From NCBI GenBank assembly GCA_013911715.1, contig JACEST010000001.1, positions 1-64,000 of the forward strand: a stretch of DNA of 64,000 nucleotides. The letters are read 5' to 3'. Numbering within the stretch: position 1 is the first letter of the stretch; the number at the start of each line of letters is the position of its first letter. The position numbers and the translations under genes are program-made. The stretch is from Sphingopyxis sp. (GTDB taxonomy: Bacteria > Pseudomonadota > Alphaproteobacteria > Sphingomonadales > Sphingomonadaceae). This document shows, piece by piece, positions 33,102-41,839 of this stretch. The notes under the pieces were generated by a model. The model was not told the DNA's origin, searched no databases, and saw nothing but the letters and a program-made list of their open reading frames with translations.

Positions 33102-34100
33102 ATGACCACCTCCGCCCGCCTCGACGTTGTCGCCATCGGCAACGCCATTGTCGATGTGATCGCCCGTGCCGACGACGCGCTGATCGTCGCCGAAGGGCTG
33201 ACCAAGGGATCGATGCGGCTGATCGACGCACCCGAGGCCGAGCGGCTCTATGCGGCGATGGGCCCGGCGGTCGAAGTGTCGGGCGGGTCGGCGGCAAACA
33301 CGCTCGCGGGCATGGCCGCGCTGGGGCATCAATGCGGTTTCATTGGCCAGGTCGCCAATGACCAGTTGGGCGCGGTGTTCACCCACGATCTGACCGCGAC
33401 GGGGGTGGAATATACGACGCCGCCGCTCAGCGAAGGTGCACCGACCGCGCGATGCCTGATCCTGGTCACCCCTGACGGCCAGCGCACGATGAACACTTTT
33501 CTGGGCGCAAGCCATTTGCTCGAACAGAAAATGATCGACGAGGGAATGATCGCCGACGCCGCTATCCTCTATCTCGAAGGCTATCTTTGGGATCCCGAAC
33601 TGTCGCGCGCCGCGATGCGCCGCGCCATCGATGTCGCGCGCGCCAATGGCCGCAAGGTCGCCTTCACCCTGTCCGACGCCTTCATCATCGACCGCCACGG
33701 CGATGATTTCCGCAAGCTGCTCGCCGAAGGGCTGTTCGACATTCTCTTTGCCAACGAAAGCGAGATTGGCGCGCTGGCGCGCACCGACGATTTCGAAACC
33801 GCGGTCGCCGCCATTGCTCCGCTGGTCCCGCTGCTCGTGGTGACGCGCGGCGAACATGGCGCGATTGCGGTGGCAGACGGCGTGCGCACCACCGTCGATG
33901 CCGAGCCCGTGCATGCGGTGGTGGACACAACAGGCGCGGGCGACCTGTTCGCGGCGGGCTTCCTGTCGGGGCTGGCTCGCGGGGAAAGCATGGAAGGCTG
34001 CCTGATCAGCGGTGCGGTGTGTGCAGGCGTGATCATTGCGCAGATCGGCCCGCGCGCGCAGAGCGATTTGCAGGCGGCGGTTGCGCAGCGGCTGGGGTAA
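33102..34100 (+). CDS. PfkB-family sugar/nucleoside kinase, probably adenosine kinase
   Basis: 332-residue ribokinase-fold kinase. The N-terminal VSGGSAANTLAGMAALG contains the PfkB signature 1. The anion-hole/catalytic signature 2 is DTTGAGDLFAAGFLSGLA, with the catalytic Asp in GAGD. ANESEIGAL and LVVTRGEHGAIAV flank the nucleotide site. Length and order of motifs suit the bacterial adenosine kinase-type subgroup, salvaging adenosine to AMP, though other sugar kinases remain possible. Its stop codon is the first part of a palindrome. Confidence 0.85.
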   Translation: MTTSARLDVVAIGNAIVDVIARADDALIVAEGLTKGSMRLIDAPEAERLYAAMGPAVEVSGGSAANTLAGMAALGHQCGFIGQVANDQLGAVFTHDLTATGVEYTTPPLSEGAPTARCLILVTPDGQRTMNTFLGASHLLEQKMIDEGMIADAAILYLEGYLWDPELSRAAMRRAIDVARANGRKVAFTLSDAFIIDRHGDDFRKLLAEGLFDILFANESEIGALARTDDFETAVAAIAPLVPLLVVTRGEHGAIAVADGVRTTVDAEPVHAVVDTTGAGDLFAAGFLSGLARGESMEGCLISGAVCAGVIIAQIGPRAQSDLQAAVAQRLG

Positions 34101-34169
34101 TCAGGGACAGTCCCCGACAAGCCTCGCTAACGGCGTCGACGGCTGGTTATTGGGAACTGTCCCTGATTA
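34098..34169. repeat. Palindrome overlapping the kinase stop codon
   Basis: TAATCAGGGACAGTCCCC (34098-34115) pairs with GGGAACTGTCCCTGATTA (34152-34169) at 17 of 18 positions. The first TAA is the stop codon of the kinase gene. The element fills the gap to the convergent marC-like gene. Its sequence is unrelated to families A-E. Confidence 0.8.
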
Positions 34170-34190
34170 CCGGCGAATGGATTGGGAAGC

Positions 34191-34817
34191 TTAACCCAGC
34201 CCAAAGCTCGCGCGCAGGCCGTCGATCACAAATTGCGCGGCGAGCGCGGCGAGCAGTACGCCGAGCAGCCGGGTGATAACCGCCTCGGTCTTTTCGCCCA
34301 GCACGCGCATCAGCGGTCCCGCTGCGATCAGCGCGGCCAGCGTCACTGCCAGCACTGCGCCGAGCGCGCCGAGGATCACCAGCGCGCGGTCGATCCCGTC
34401 ATTTTGCGACACCAGCAACATGATCGAGGCGATCGAGCCTGGTCCTGCAATCATCGGCATCGCCATCGGGAAAATCGACACATCCTCGGTCTCGGGCGTG
34501 TCGATGATTTTTTGCGCGCGCTCCTCGCGCCGCTGGGTGCGCTTTTCGAAGACCATGTCGATGGCGATGACGAAAAGCATGATCCCGCCGGCGATGCGGA
34601 AACTGTCGAGCTCGATGTGCAGCGCGCCCAGCAATTGCTCGCCAAACAGCGCGAAGACGATCAGGATGAGGCCAGCGACCACCACGGCGCGAATGGCCAT
34701 GCCCCGCCGCTGCGCCGCACTCGCGCCGTGGGTCAGGCTGGCATAGATCGGCGCGCAGCCGGGCGGATCGATAACCACGAACAGCGTGATAAAAGCCGAG
34801 AAGAACAGGTCGAGCAT
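34191..34817 (-). CDS. MarC family integral membrane protein
   Basis: 208 residues from the ATG at 34817; the upstream extension to 34982 runs inside the next gene. Six hydrophobic segments include the family's FITLFVVIDPPGCAPIYASL near the start, FRIAGGIMLFVIAIDMVF, and the inverted-repeat partner FPMAMPMIAGPGSIASIMLL. MarC proteins have no settled function, and the antibiotic-resistance link suggested by the name was withdrawn. It lies four bases after the lipoprotein gene, so they are probably cotranscribed. Confidence 0.88.
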   Translation of the reverse strand: MLDLFFSAFITLFVVIDPPGCAPIYASLTHGASAAQRRGMAIRAVVVAGLILIVFALFGEQLLGALHIELDSFRIAGGIMLFVIAIDMVFEKRTQRREERAQKIIDTPETEDVSIFPMAMPMIAGPGSIASIMLLVSQNDGIDRALVILGALGAVLAVTLAALIAAGPLMRVLGEKTEAVITRLLGVLLAALAAQFVIDGLRASFGLG

Positions 34818-34821
34818 GGGC

Positions 34822-35508
34822 TTATTGGCTCCGCGCTTGTGCTGCCGTGACGTCATCGTCGATGACCGGTTGCATCGCGCTGCCGTCCCACATGCGGACC
34901 GTAATCCGCCGCGATCCGTCGCGCCGTACCTGGCTGCGCCAGCTGAGGCTCTGGTCCGCCGCGAGGCCGATCGCCAGATCATCGCCCTCAGCCCCGGTTT
35001 CGATGCCGACGGAGGGGCGCGATCCGCATACCGCCTGCCGCCCCTCGATAAATTCAGGCGCTTCGCGTGGGCTCCCGGTCAGCGGCGCGCCATGGTCGAG
35101 CACCCATTTGAAGCTGCCATCACGCTCGCGCAGCCACACGGTGGTGAAAGTGCCATGGCTGCCGCCCGGGCCGTTCCAGGCGCCCGTTGTTGCCCCGGCG
35201 CTGCCGTCGCAACTGGTGTAAACCGCGTGCGGCGCCCAGCTGATGCCGCTGCCCAAATTGCCGGTTTTCAGCCAGTCGAGCGCGCGCACGCGCTGCGGCT
35301 TGAACATCACAGCATCCTTGTGGGCGGTTTCGCGGAAGGCCGCGATCATGCCCTTGTCCTGTGCCAGCCGGTTGAACGCGATTTCGGCGGCGATGATCGC
35401 GCTAGGGTTGGCGGCGAGCGGCCGGTTGCGCTCGGCGCGGGTTTGCGGGCTGACACAGGCGCTGAGCGTCAGCAGGATGAGTCCGGTTAGTGCAGCGCGG
35501 CGCATCAT
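34822..35508 (-). CDS. Putative lipoprotein of unknown function
   Basis: 228 residues. The N-terminus MMRRAALTGLILLTLSAC has a lipobox (LSAC), so the protein is probably lipid-anchored at Cys18. The mature part has AAEIAFNRLAQDKGMIAAFRETA, then FTTVWLRERDGSFKWVLDHGAPL, the kind of pattern seen in DUF4440/NTF2-like proteins, and a later conserved-looking LSWRSQVRRDGSRRITVRMW. It lies between folD and a MarC gene. The folD start region overlaps nothing here, but the folD stop overlaps its start by four bases. Function unknown. Confidence 0.75.
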   Translation of the reverse strand: MMRRAALTGLILLTLSACVSPQTRAERNRPLAANPSAIIAAEIAFNRLAQDKGMIAAFRETAHKDAVMFKPQRVRALDWLKTGNLGSGISWAPHAVYTSCDGSAGATTGAWNGPGGSHGTFTTVWLRERDGSFKWVLDHGAPLTGSPREAPEFIEGRQAVCGSRPSVGIETGAEGDDLAIGLAADQSLSWRSQVRRDGSRRITVRMWDGSAMQPVIDDDVTAAQARSQ

Positions 35509-36407
35509 AATCCCTCCGGTTCCGTGAGCCCGGCACGGCGGTGCGCGGCGATGAGCGTGTTGCGCAGCAAACAGGCGATGGTCATCGGCCCGACCCCGCC
35601 CGGCACCGGGGTGATCGCCCCGGCAATCGCCGCCACCTCGGCAAAGGCGACATCGCCGACCAGTCGCGTCTTGCCGGGATCGGCGGCGGGCACGCGGTTG
35701 ATGCCGACGTCGATCACGGTCGCGCAGGGTTTGACCCAGCTTTGCCGGACCATTTCCGCCCGCCCGACGGCGGCGACGACAATGTCGGCGTGGCGCACGA
35801 CGGCGGGCAAATCCCGTGTCCGGCTGTGCGCGATGGTGACGGTGCAGCTTTCAGCCAGCAGCAACTGCGCCATCGGTTTGCCGACGATGTTGGAGCGGCC
35901 GATGATGACGGCGTCGAGGCCGCTGAGATCGCCGAGCTGGTCCTTGAGCAGCATCAGGCACCCCAGCGGGGTGCACGGCACCAGCGCAGGCAGGCCGACG
36001 GCGAGGCGTCCGGCGTTGACGACATGAAAGCCATCGACGTCTTTGGCGGGGTCAATCCGGTCCAGCACCGCCTTGTCATCGAGATGCGCGGGCAGCGGCA
36101 ATTGCACCAATATGCCATCGACGGCGGTATCGGCGTTGAGCGTGTCGATCAGCGCCAGCAGTGTGGCGGCGTCGGTATCGGCAGGCAGGCGGTGTTCCCA
36201 CCCCGCCATGTCGGCTTCGGCCACGGCCTTGCCCTTTGAGCCGACATAGACCTGGCTCGCCGGATCGTCGCCGACGAGCACGACGGCAAGTCCTGGCGCA
36301 CGGCCCATTTGCGCCGTGAATTCGGCTGCGACGGTGGCTATCCGCGCGCGCAGCTTCGTCGCGAAAGCCTTGCCATCGATCAGCACAGCGGGCGGCATCG
36401 CGGCCAT
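35505..36407 (-). CDS. folD: Methylenetetrahydrofolate dehydrogenase / methenyltetrahydrofolate cyclohydrolase
   Basis: Bifunctional enzyme linking 5,10-methylene-THF and 10-formyl-THF. About 300 residues. VVLVGDDPASQVYVGSKGKA holds the active-site Tyr and Lys, VDGILVQLPLPAHLD the folate site, and VIIGRSNIVGKPMAQLLL the NADP loop. ITPVPGGVGPMTIACLL is the C-terminal signature. Three nearby starts are possible: GTG 36422, ATG 36407 and ATG 36398. I use 36407, but 36398 (MPPAVLIDGKAFA) fits the family equally. It starts just after the yggT stop. Confidence 0.94.
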   Translation of the reverse strand: MAAMPPAVLIDGKAFATKLRARIATVAAEFTAQMGRAPGLAVVLVGDDPASQVYVGSKGKAVAEADMAGWEHRLPADTDAATLLALIDTLNADTAVDGILVQLPLPAHLDDKAVLDRIDPAKDVDGFHVVNAGRLAVGLPALVPCTPLGCLMLLKDQLGDLSGLDAVIIGRSNIVGKPMAQLLLAESCTVTIAHSRTRDLPAVVRHADIVVAAVGRAEMVRQSWVKPCATVIDVGINRVPAADPGKTRLVGDVAFAEVAAIAGAITPVPGGVGPMTIACLLRNTLIAAHRRAGLTEPEGL

Positions 36408-36414
36408 GGGTAGG

Positions 36415-36726
36415 CTAACCACCCAGACCTTGCGCGATGCCCTTTAGATACTCCATTACTGGACCTCGTAGAATCCAGAGCAAGATCAGAACGACCATTG
36501 GCGTTAAATCTAGCCCACCAAAATCGGGCATGATGCGACGAAATGGCCTGTAAAGTGGCTCAGTAATCCGGTCGAGCGTGATCCAAATCTGCGCAACGAA
36601 CTGATTGCTAGTATTAATTACGTTGAACGCGATTAGCCAGGACATGATCGCCTGGGTGATGATAAACGCAAAAGCGACGTAAAGCAGAATATCAACAATG
36701 TTTAGAAGCATCAGCAGCACTGGCAA
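36415..36726 (-). CDS. yggT: YggT family membrane protein
   Basis: 103 residues with two hydrophobic hairpins: LLNIVDILLYVAFAFIITQAIMSW, then LDRITEPLYRPFRRIMPDFGGLDLTPMVVLILLWIL, of which TEPLYRPFRRIMP is the YggT signature. The family is linked to osmotic shock and to cell-division or photosystem assembly in different groups, with no firm biochemical role. The local sequence is visibly more A+T-rich than neighbours. It sits between argB and folD, in the same direction. Confidence 0.9.
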   Translation of the reverse strand: MPVLLMLLNIVDILLYVAFAFIITQAIMSWLIAFNVINTSNQFVAQIWITLDRITEPLYRPFRRIMPDFGGLDLTPMVVLILLWILRGPVMEYLKGIAQGLGG

Positions 36727-36757
36727 ACTCGCTCGAAAAGGGACGTTGCAACCGCTC

Positions 36758-37660
36758 TTAACGCCTTATCAGCGTCCCGGCACCCCTTGCCGTGAAAATT
36801 TCGATGAGCATCGCGTGCGGGACGCGGCCGTCGAGGATGACGGCGGCATCGACCCCGTCCTCGACCGCCGAAACGCATGTGTCGAGCTTAGGGATCATCC
36901 CGCCGCTGATGGTCCCGTCGGCCATCAATTCAGCGATGCGCGCAGGATCAAGGTCGGTCAGCAAAATACCATCCTTGCCCAGCACCCCCGCCACATCGGT
37001 GAGCAGAAACAGTCGCGCCGCGCCCAGCGCCGCCGCGACTGCGCCCGCCATCGTATCGGCGTTGATATTATAGGTATGACCGTCGCTGCCAATCGCGATG
37101 GGGGCGATGACCGGGATCAGGTCGGCGCACAGCAATGTGTCGATCACGCGCCGGTCAACGCGCGCGGGTTCGCCCACGAAACCGAGGTCGACATGGCGTT
37201 CGACGCCGATTTGCGGATTGGCATCGCGCCCGACCTTTTCGGCGATGACGAGGCCAGCGTCTTTGCCCGACAGTCCCACCGCGCGGCCGCCTGCTTCGGC
37301 AATCCAGCTGACAATATCCTTGTTGATCGCCCCCAGCACCATTTCGGCAACGCTGGCGGTTTCGGCGTCGGTGACGCGAAGCCCGCCGACGAACTGCGAT
37401 TCAACGCCCAGCCGCGCCAGCATCTTGCCGATCTGCGGCCCGCCGCCATGGACGACCACCGGGTTGATGCCGACCGCGCGCAACAGCACGATATCTTCGG
37501 CAAAATCGCGCTGGCGTTCGGGGTCACCCATCGCATGGCCGCCATATTTGACCACGAACGTCTGCCCGGCATAGCGCTGGAGATAAGGCAGCGCCTCGAC
37601 GAGCGTTTCTGCCTTGGCGAGCAGCTCGGCCATGCGGCCAGGGTCAGCGCCGCCGGTCAT
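36758..37660 (-). CDS. argB: Acetylglutamate kinase
   Basis: Second step of arginine synthesis: phosphorylates N-acetyl-L-glutamate. The 300-residue product has FVVKYGGHAMGD (phosphate-binding Lys), VVVHGGGPQIGKML, RVTDAETASVAEMVL, NINADTMAGAVAAALGA and the final GGMIPKLDTCVSAVEDGV with the catalytic Lys. The N-terminal helix of the arginine-inhibitable hexameric type is present (LAKAETLVEALPYLQRYAGQ). The start overlaps the stop of the upstream transporter gene as ATGA (37657-37660). Confidence 0.96.
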   Translation of the reverse strand: MTGGADPGRMAELLAKAETLVEALPYLQRYAGQTFVVKYGGHAMGDPERQRDFAEDIVLLRAVGINPVVVHGGGPQIGKMLARLGVESQFVGGLRVTDAETASVAEMVLGAINKDIVSWIAEAGGRAVGLSGKDAGLVIAEKVGRDANPQIGVERHVDLGFVGEPARVDRRVIDTLLCADLIPVIAPIAIGSDGHTYNINADTMAGAVAAALGAARLFLLTDVAGVLGKDGILLTDLDPARIAELMADGTISGGMIPKLDTCVSAVEDGVDAAVILDGRVPHAMLIEIFTARGAGTLIRR

Positions 37661-38316
37661 GCGAAGCGCGCGTCGACCCAGCGGCCGAGCGCGACGGCAA
37701 GCTGGACGAACAGCGGGACCATGATGATCGACAGGAAAATCTTGGCGGTCAGCGCGCCGATCAGCAATTGTGGCAAGTCATAACCCTCGACCCCGGCAAA
37801 TGCGATGGTGATGAACAGGGTGGTGTCGACGAGCTGGCTGATGACAGCGGCAATCCCGCCGCGCAGCCACACCATCCGGCCCGTGCCGCTGCGCAGCCGG
37901 TCGAAGATATAGACGTTCAATGTCTGCGAAATGCCGTAGCTGATCAGCCCTGCGGCCATCAGCCGCGATCCTTGCGCCAAAATCAGCTGATATTCGGCCT
38001 GCTTGTCCCAAAAACCGGCGGCGGGCAGCGCGATCACGAGCTGGATCAGCAGCGCCGACAGGATGAGCGGGATGAAGCCGAAGCGCACCAGCCGATTGGC
38101 GGCGGCGGGGCCGTGGAGTTCATTGACCGCGCTCGACAGCACGACGAGCTGGAGGAAGGCGAAAATCCCCGCTTCGACCGTCAGCGGCCCGATGGCGACA
38201 ATTTTGACGCCGAGCACGCCTGCGACGACGACCAGCCCGCCATAGACCACGGCAAAGAGCAGCATCGACGGGGAAATGCCGCGCAGCGGCGGCGAAGCGG
38301 TGGTTTCGGTCATCAC
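37657..38316 (-). CDS. Queuosine precursor transporter (VUT / YhhQ family)
   Basis: 219 residues with about six membrane segments. MLLFAVVYGGLVVVAGVLGVKIV is at the start, and AGIFAFLQLVVLSSAVNELHGPAAANRLV carries the conserved acidic/asparagine motif. ISYGISQTLNVYIFDRLR and SQLVDTTLFITIAFAGV, typical of the VUT family, follow. These proteins import 7-cyano-7-deazaguanine or a related queuosine precursor. The presence of queG at 31049 fits. It is translationally coupled to argB. Confidence 0.88.
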   Translation of the reverse strand: MMTETTASPPLRGISPSMLLFAVVYGGLVVVAGVLGVKIVAIGPLTVEAGIFAFLQLVVLSSAVNELHGPAAANRLVRFGFIPLILSALLIQLVIALPAAGFWDKQAEYQLILAQGSRLMAAGLISYGISQTLNVYIFDRLRSGTGRMVWLRGGIAAVISQLVDTTLFITIAFAGVEGYDLPQLLIGALTAKIFLSIIMVPLFVQLAVALGRWVDARFA

Positions 38317-38376
38317 CAGCGCTTATCGCCATTTGCGTGGCGAATGCAACCAAGCGCCGCGCGGCGGCGGCGCGCG

Positions 38377-40344
38377 TCACTCGGGTGGATTGTGGCGCGC
38401 CAGAAATTCTCCCATCGCCTCGAGCAGCGCCAAGCGGTCGGCCTCGCGCGTGAAATAATGGTCGGCGAGCGGGAGCGAGAGAAATTCGCTCGATTTGCCC
38501 GCGCGCCGCATCGCGGCGTGCATCTTGTCCGACTGGCTGTGATTGACGGTCACATCTTTCTTGCCATGGATCAGCAGCAACGGTGCCGTGATGCGGTCGA
38601 TGGCGTTGATCGGCGACACGGCAGCAAAATCATGGCTCAATTTGGCCCATTGGCTGCGATAAAGATTCTCGCGCGACGATCCGCCGAAATCACTCGCTTC
38701 CTTGCGCATATTCGACACGCCCGCGATCGAAATGGCGCAGCGATATAGCCCCGGGTCCTTCGCGAGCCCCCACATGGCGGCATAGCCGCCATAGGATGCG
38801 CCGACGATGCACACGCGCCCCGGATCAGCCAGCCCCTCGCCCACCGCCCAGCCCAGCGCGTCGGTCAGATCATCCTGCATGGCAAGGCCAATCTGGCCAT
38901 GCGCCTTTTCGACGAAGGCCTGGCCATAGCCGGTCGAACCACGAAAATTGGGCTGGATCACGCCATAACCGCGCTCAGCCAGAAACTGAGCCCAATAATC
39001 ATAGCTCAGCCTGTCCTGCGCCCATGGTCCGCCGTGCGGCATGACGATGAAGGGCAGCGCCTTGGCCGCCCGTCCGCGCGGCAGCGTCAGCACCGCTTCG
39101 ATCTCCAGACCATCGCGCGCCTTGTAACGCACCAGTTTGGTCCGCGACAATCGCTTGTTGCCAATCATATCGTTCATCGCCGCGAGCCGCGCCAGATCGC
39201 CGGCCACGCTGTCGAAATAAAACAGCAGACCAGGATTGTCGGGGCTCTCGATTCGCACCAGCATCTTGGTCCGGTCGGCACTCATGCTGATGATCGACAC
39301 ATTGGCCGCAGGCGCGCTGGCGTCGAGGTCTTTCTGGATTTCGGCCAATGCCTGGTCCAGCCACTGGATCGGCCGGTCGGGGTCCGATGTGAACACGCCC
39401 AGCACGCGGCTGCCATCACGGGTGGTCCAAATGCCTTCGGCGTTGCCCTTGTCGGGGGCAAAAACCACACGCTGCTGCGTGCCGTTCGCCATATCGACTT
39501 CGGCCAGCACCGTCTGGCCGCTGTCGCTCTGGGTCAGCACCAGCGCATGATCGGTGCCGTCGATAAACTCCAGCGGATAGGTCAGCTCCTCATCATCGCG
39601 CAGCGTCGCGCGCTCGGTGATATCCATCGAACCGCCGCCTTCGCGGCGATAGAGCAGGTTCGAGCGCGTCGAACTGTCACGATAGCTGATGGCATAGCGC
39701 ACCCGGCCGTGCCGGTCAGCGCCCCAGTCATAAACATTGGTGCGCCCGTTTTCGACGGTGCGCCATTTGCCGGTGGCGACATTGACGCGGTACACCGTCG
39801 GCCAAAATTCGGGATAATTGCTGTAGATGGAATTTTGCGCCGCGATCAGCACTTCGTTCGATCCATCGTGCGGCACCCACAATAAATCTGCGCCTTGCCC
39901 CTTCAAATTCCACAGCAAATTGGTAATCCGCCCGGTTGGGCGATGCACGGCGGAATAACGGCTGACATACCAATTGTCGCCTTCGACCGGCATCAAAGTG
40001 TTCAGCTGGACGATGACATGATCATCATTGACCCAGCGCAGGCGCCCAAATTCGCTCAGGTCGGGCAGCGCGATCACGGGCGCGCGGCTGCGATCACCCG
40101 TCACCGGCATGATGATCAGCCGCTGCGCGCCGTCAGCTGCAATCAGACCGGCGATGTGGGTGCCATCGGGCGACAGCACCGGCCGTTCGATAAAGGGCAA
40201 TTGGGCAAAGGCGCTGGTGGGCAGCTTTTCCAGCGGCTTCGCCGCCGCCGGCGCGGGTGCCGTCTGGGCATGAACGGGCCTTCCTGTCGCCGCCGCCACA
40301 GCTGCCAATAGCAAACACCACCCGATGATCGTCCGCCAACCCAT
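38377..40344 (-). CDS. S9 family peptidase (prolyl oligopeptidase-like), exported
   Basis: 655 residues from the ATG at 40344. A signal peptide (MGWRTIIGWCLLLAAVAAATGRPVHAQ, cut after VHA) places it in the periplasm. The first 380 or so residues are a beta-propeller-like region with repeated short Trp/Asp strands. The C-terminal alpha/beta hydrolase has the catalytic Ser in GASYGGYAAMWG, the Asp in LLIHGKKDVTVNHSQ and the His in PLADHYFTREADR. A frame extending to 40683 is non-coding for this gene. It probably acts on short peptides or acyl-amino acids. Confidence 0.9.
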   Translation of the reverse strand: MGWRTIIGWCLLLAAVAAATGRPVHAQTAPAPAAAKPLEKLPTSAFAQLPFIERPVLSPDGTHIAGLIAADGAQRLIIMPVTGDRSRAPVIALPDLSEFGRLRWVNDDHVIVQLNTLMPVEGDNWYVSRYSAVHRPTGRITNLLWNLKGQGADLLWVPHDGSNEVLIAAQNSIYSNYPEFWPTVYRVNVATGKWRTVENGRTNVYDWGADRHGRVRYAISYRDSSTRSNLLYRREGGGSMDITERATLRDDEELTYPLEFIDGTDHALVLTQSDSGQTVLAEVDMANGTQQRVVFAPDKGNAEGIWTTRDGSRVLGVFTSDPDRPIQWLDQALAEIQKDLDASAPAANVSIISMSADRTKMLVRIESPDNPGLLFYFDSVAGDLARLAAMNDMIGNKRLSRTKLVRYKARDGLEIEAVLTLPRGRAAKALPFIVMPHGGPWAQDRLSYDYWAQFLAERGYGVIQPNFRGSTGYGQAFVEKAHGQIGLAMQDDLTDALGWAVGEGLADPGRVCIVGASYGGYAAMWGLAKDPGLYRCAISIAGVSNMRKEASDFGGSSRENLYRSQWAKLSHDFAAVSPINAIDRITAPLLLIHGKKDVTVNHSQSDKMHAAMRRAGKSSEFLSLPLADHYFTREADRLALLEAMGEFLARHNPPE

Positions 40345-40502
40345 ATTACCATCTCCGTAGCAACACGCAAACCTCCTAGCGCCATCAAGTGGTTTATTTC
40401 GGGCGGTTTCCAGCTTCAAGGGGGCCTGCGAATTTTTCTGTACGGCTGCGGCGTCAACGCGCGCTGCTGGCCAAGGCTTGCCAGCGCCAATTGTCGGGCT
40501 AA

Positions 40503-40528
40503 ACCCCTGCACAGCGAAGCGCAGGGGT
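40503..40528 (+). promoter_or_regulatory. Hairpin covering the Shine-Dalgarno of the NupC-like gene
   Basis: ACCCCTGC (40503-40510) pairs exactly with GCAGGGGT (40521-40528) around a ten-base loop. The right arm contains the only Shine-Dalgarno-like sequence (AGGGGT, nine bases before the ATG at 40538). The hairpin would hide the ribosome site. It may be a thermosensor, a ligand switch or a protein-binding site; nothing in the sequence tells which. Confidence 0.55.
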
Positions 40529-40537
40529 GAAAATAGC

Positions 40538-41839
40538 ATGCAAAGCCTGATTGGTCTGGTCGGAATCGTCGCCATTCTGGCCATTGCCCTCCTGTTTTCG
40601 TCGAACCGCCGCTGGATCCGGCCGCGCGTGGTCGTGCCCGCTTTTCTGCTCCAGGCCGGCTTTGCGCTGCTCGTGCTCGGCACGCCGTGGGGCCGCGCGG
40701 TGATTCAAGGGATGTCCGAAGGCGTTTCGAATCTGCTCGGCTATGCCAAGGCGGGAACCGATTTCATCTTTGGCCCGCTGGCGGGTCCCGAAATCGGCGG
40801 CAACAGCTTTGCCATCGCCGCGCTGCCGGTGATCATCTTCTTCGCCTCGCTCATCTCGATCCTCTATTATCTGGGCATCATGCAACTGGTGATCAAATGG
40901 GTCGGCGGCGGCATCCAGAAAATCACCGGCATCACCAAGGTCGAAAGTCTGGGTGCGGCGGCGAATATCTTTGTCGGGCAAAGCGAAAGTCCGCTGGTCA
41001 TCCGTCCCTATCTGGCCGCGCTGACCCCGCCGCAGCTGTTCACCATCATGTGCGTCGGCATGGCCGGGGTCGCGGGGACGATTTTGGGAGCCTATGCCAG
41101 CCTGGTCGGCGAACAATTGCTGCCCTATTTGCTCGCGGCCAGCTTCATGTCGGCCCCGGGCGGGATTTTGATGGCAAAGATTATCATGCCCGACGATCCG
41201 CAGGATATCGGCATCGAACCCGTCATCATGCCCGATGCCAGCCACGACGAGGAAAAGCCTGCGAATATCATCATGGCTGCGGCGCAGGGTGCGCAGACCG
41301 GCGTCAAGCTCGCCGTTGCGGTCGGCGCGATGGTGTTGGCGTTCGTAGCGCTGGTTGCGCTCGCCAATGGCCTGCTCGGCGGGCTGGGCAATATGCTGGG
41401 GCAGCAAGGCTGGTCGTTTCAAAGCGCGCTGGGGTTTGTCTTTGCGCCGGTCATGTATCTGGTCGGGGTGCCGTGGGAGGAAACGGGTGCCATCGGCGGG
41501 CTGTTCGGAACCAAAATCGTCCTCAACGAATTTGTCGCCTTCATCGAATTGGGCGCGATTCAAGGAGCGCTTTCGCCCGCCGCCGTCGCTATCGGCACCT
41601 TTGCGCTGTGCGGCTTCGCCAATTTCAGCTCAATTGCGATCCAGATGGCGGTGACTGGCGGGCTCGCGCCCAACCAGCGGCCGATGATTGCCAAGCTGGG
41701 GCTGAAGGCACTGCTCGCGGGCAGCCTTGCCAATCTCATGTCGGCGACGCTGGCGGGGCTGATCCTGACCTTTGCGCCGCCGGTCACCGCGCCCGCCGCG
41801 CCGCCGCCGCCCGCCGCCGTTACAACGCCATCAGGCTGA
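40538..41839 (+). CDS. nupC: Concentrative nucleoside transporter (NupC family)
   Basis: 433-residue inner-membrane nucleoside symporter. MQSLIGLVGIVAILAIALLFS is the first segment. The family's GQSESPLVIRPYLAAL and NEFVAFIELGAIQG (the nucleoside and cation-binding helices) are present, as are FMSAPGGILMAKII and ALCGFANFSSIAIQ. The ATG at 40538 follows AGGGGT, which lies in a hairpin. Its final codons overlap the convergent epoxide hydrolase by 20 bases. The cation (Na+ or H+) cannot be told for certain. Confidence 0.92.
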   Translation: MQSLIGLVGIVAILAIALLFSSNRRWIRPRVVVPAFLLQAGFALLVLGTPWGRAVIQGMSEGVSNLLGYAKAGTDFIFGPLAGPEIGGNSFAIAALPVIIFFASLISILYYLGIMQLVIKWVGGGIQKITGITKVESLGAAANIFVGQSESPLVIRPYLAALTPPQLFTIMCVGMAGVAGTILGAYASLVGEQLLPYLLAASFMSAPGGILMAKIIMPDDPQDIGIEPVIMPDASHDEEKPANIIMAAAQGAQTGVKLAVAVGAMVLAFVALVALANGLLGGLGNMLGQQGWSFQSALGFVFAPVMYLVGVPWEETGAIGGLFGTKIVLNEFVAFIELGAIQGALSPAAVAIGTFALCGFANFSSIAIQMAVTGGLAPNQRPMIAKLGLKALLAGSLANLMSATLAGLILTFAPPVTAPAAPPPPAAVTTPSG

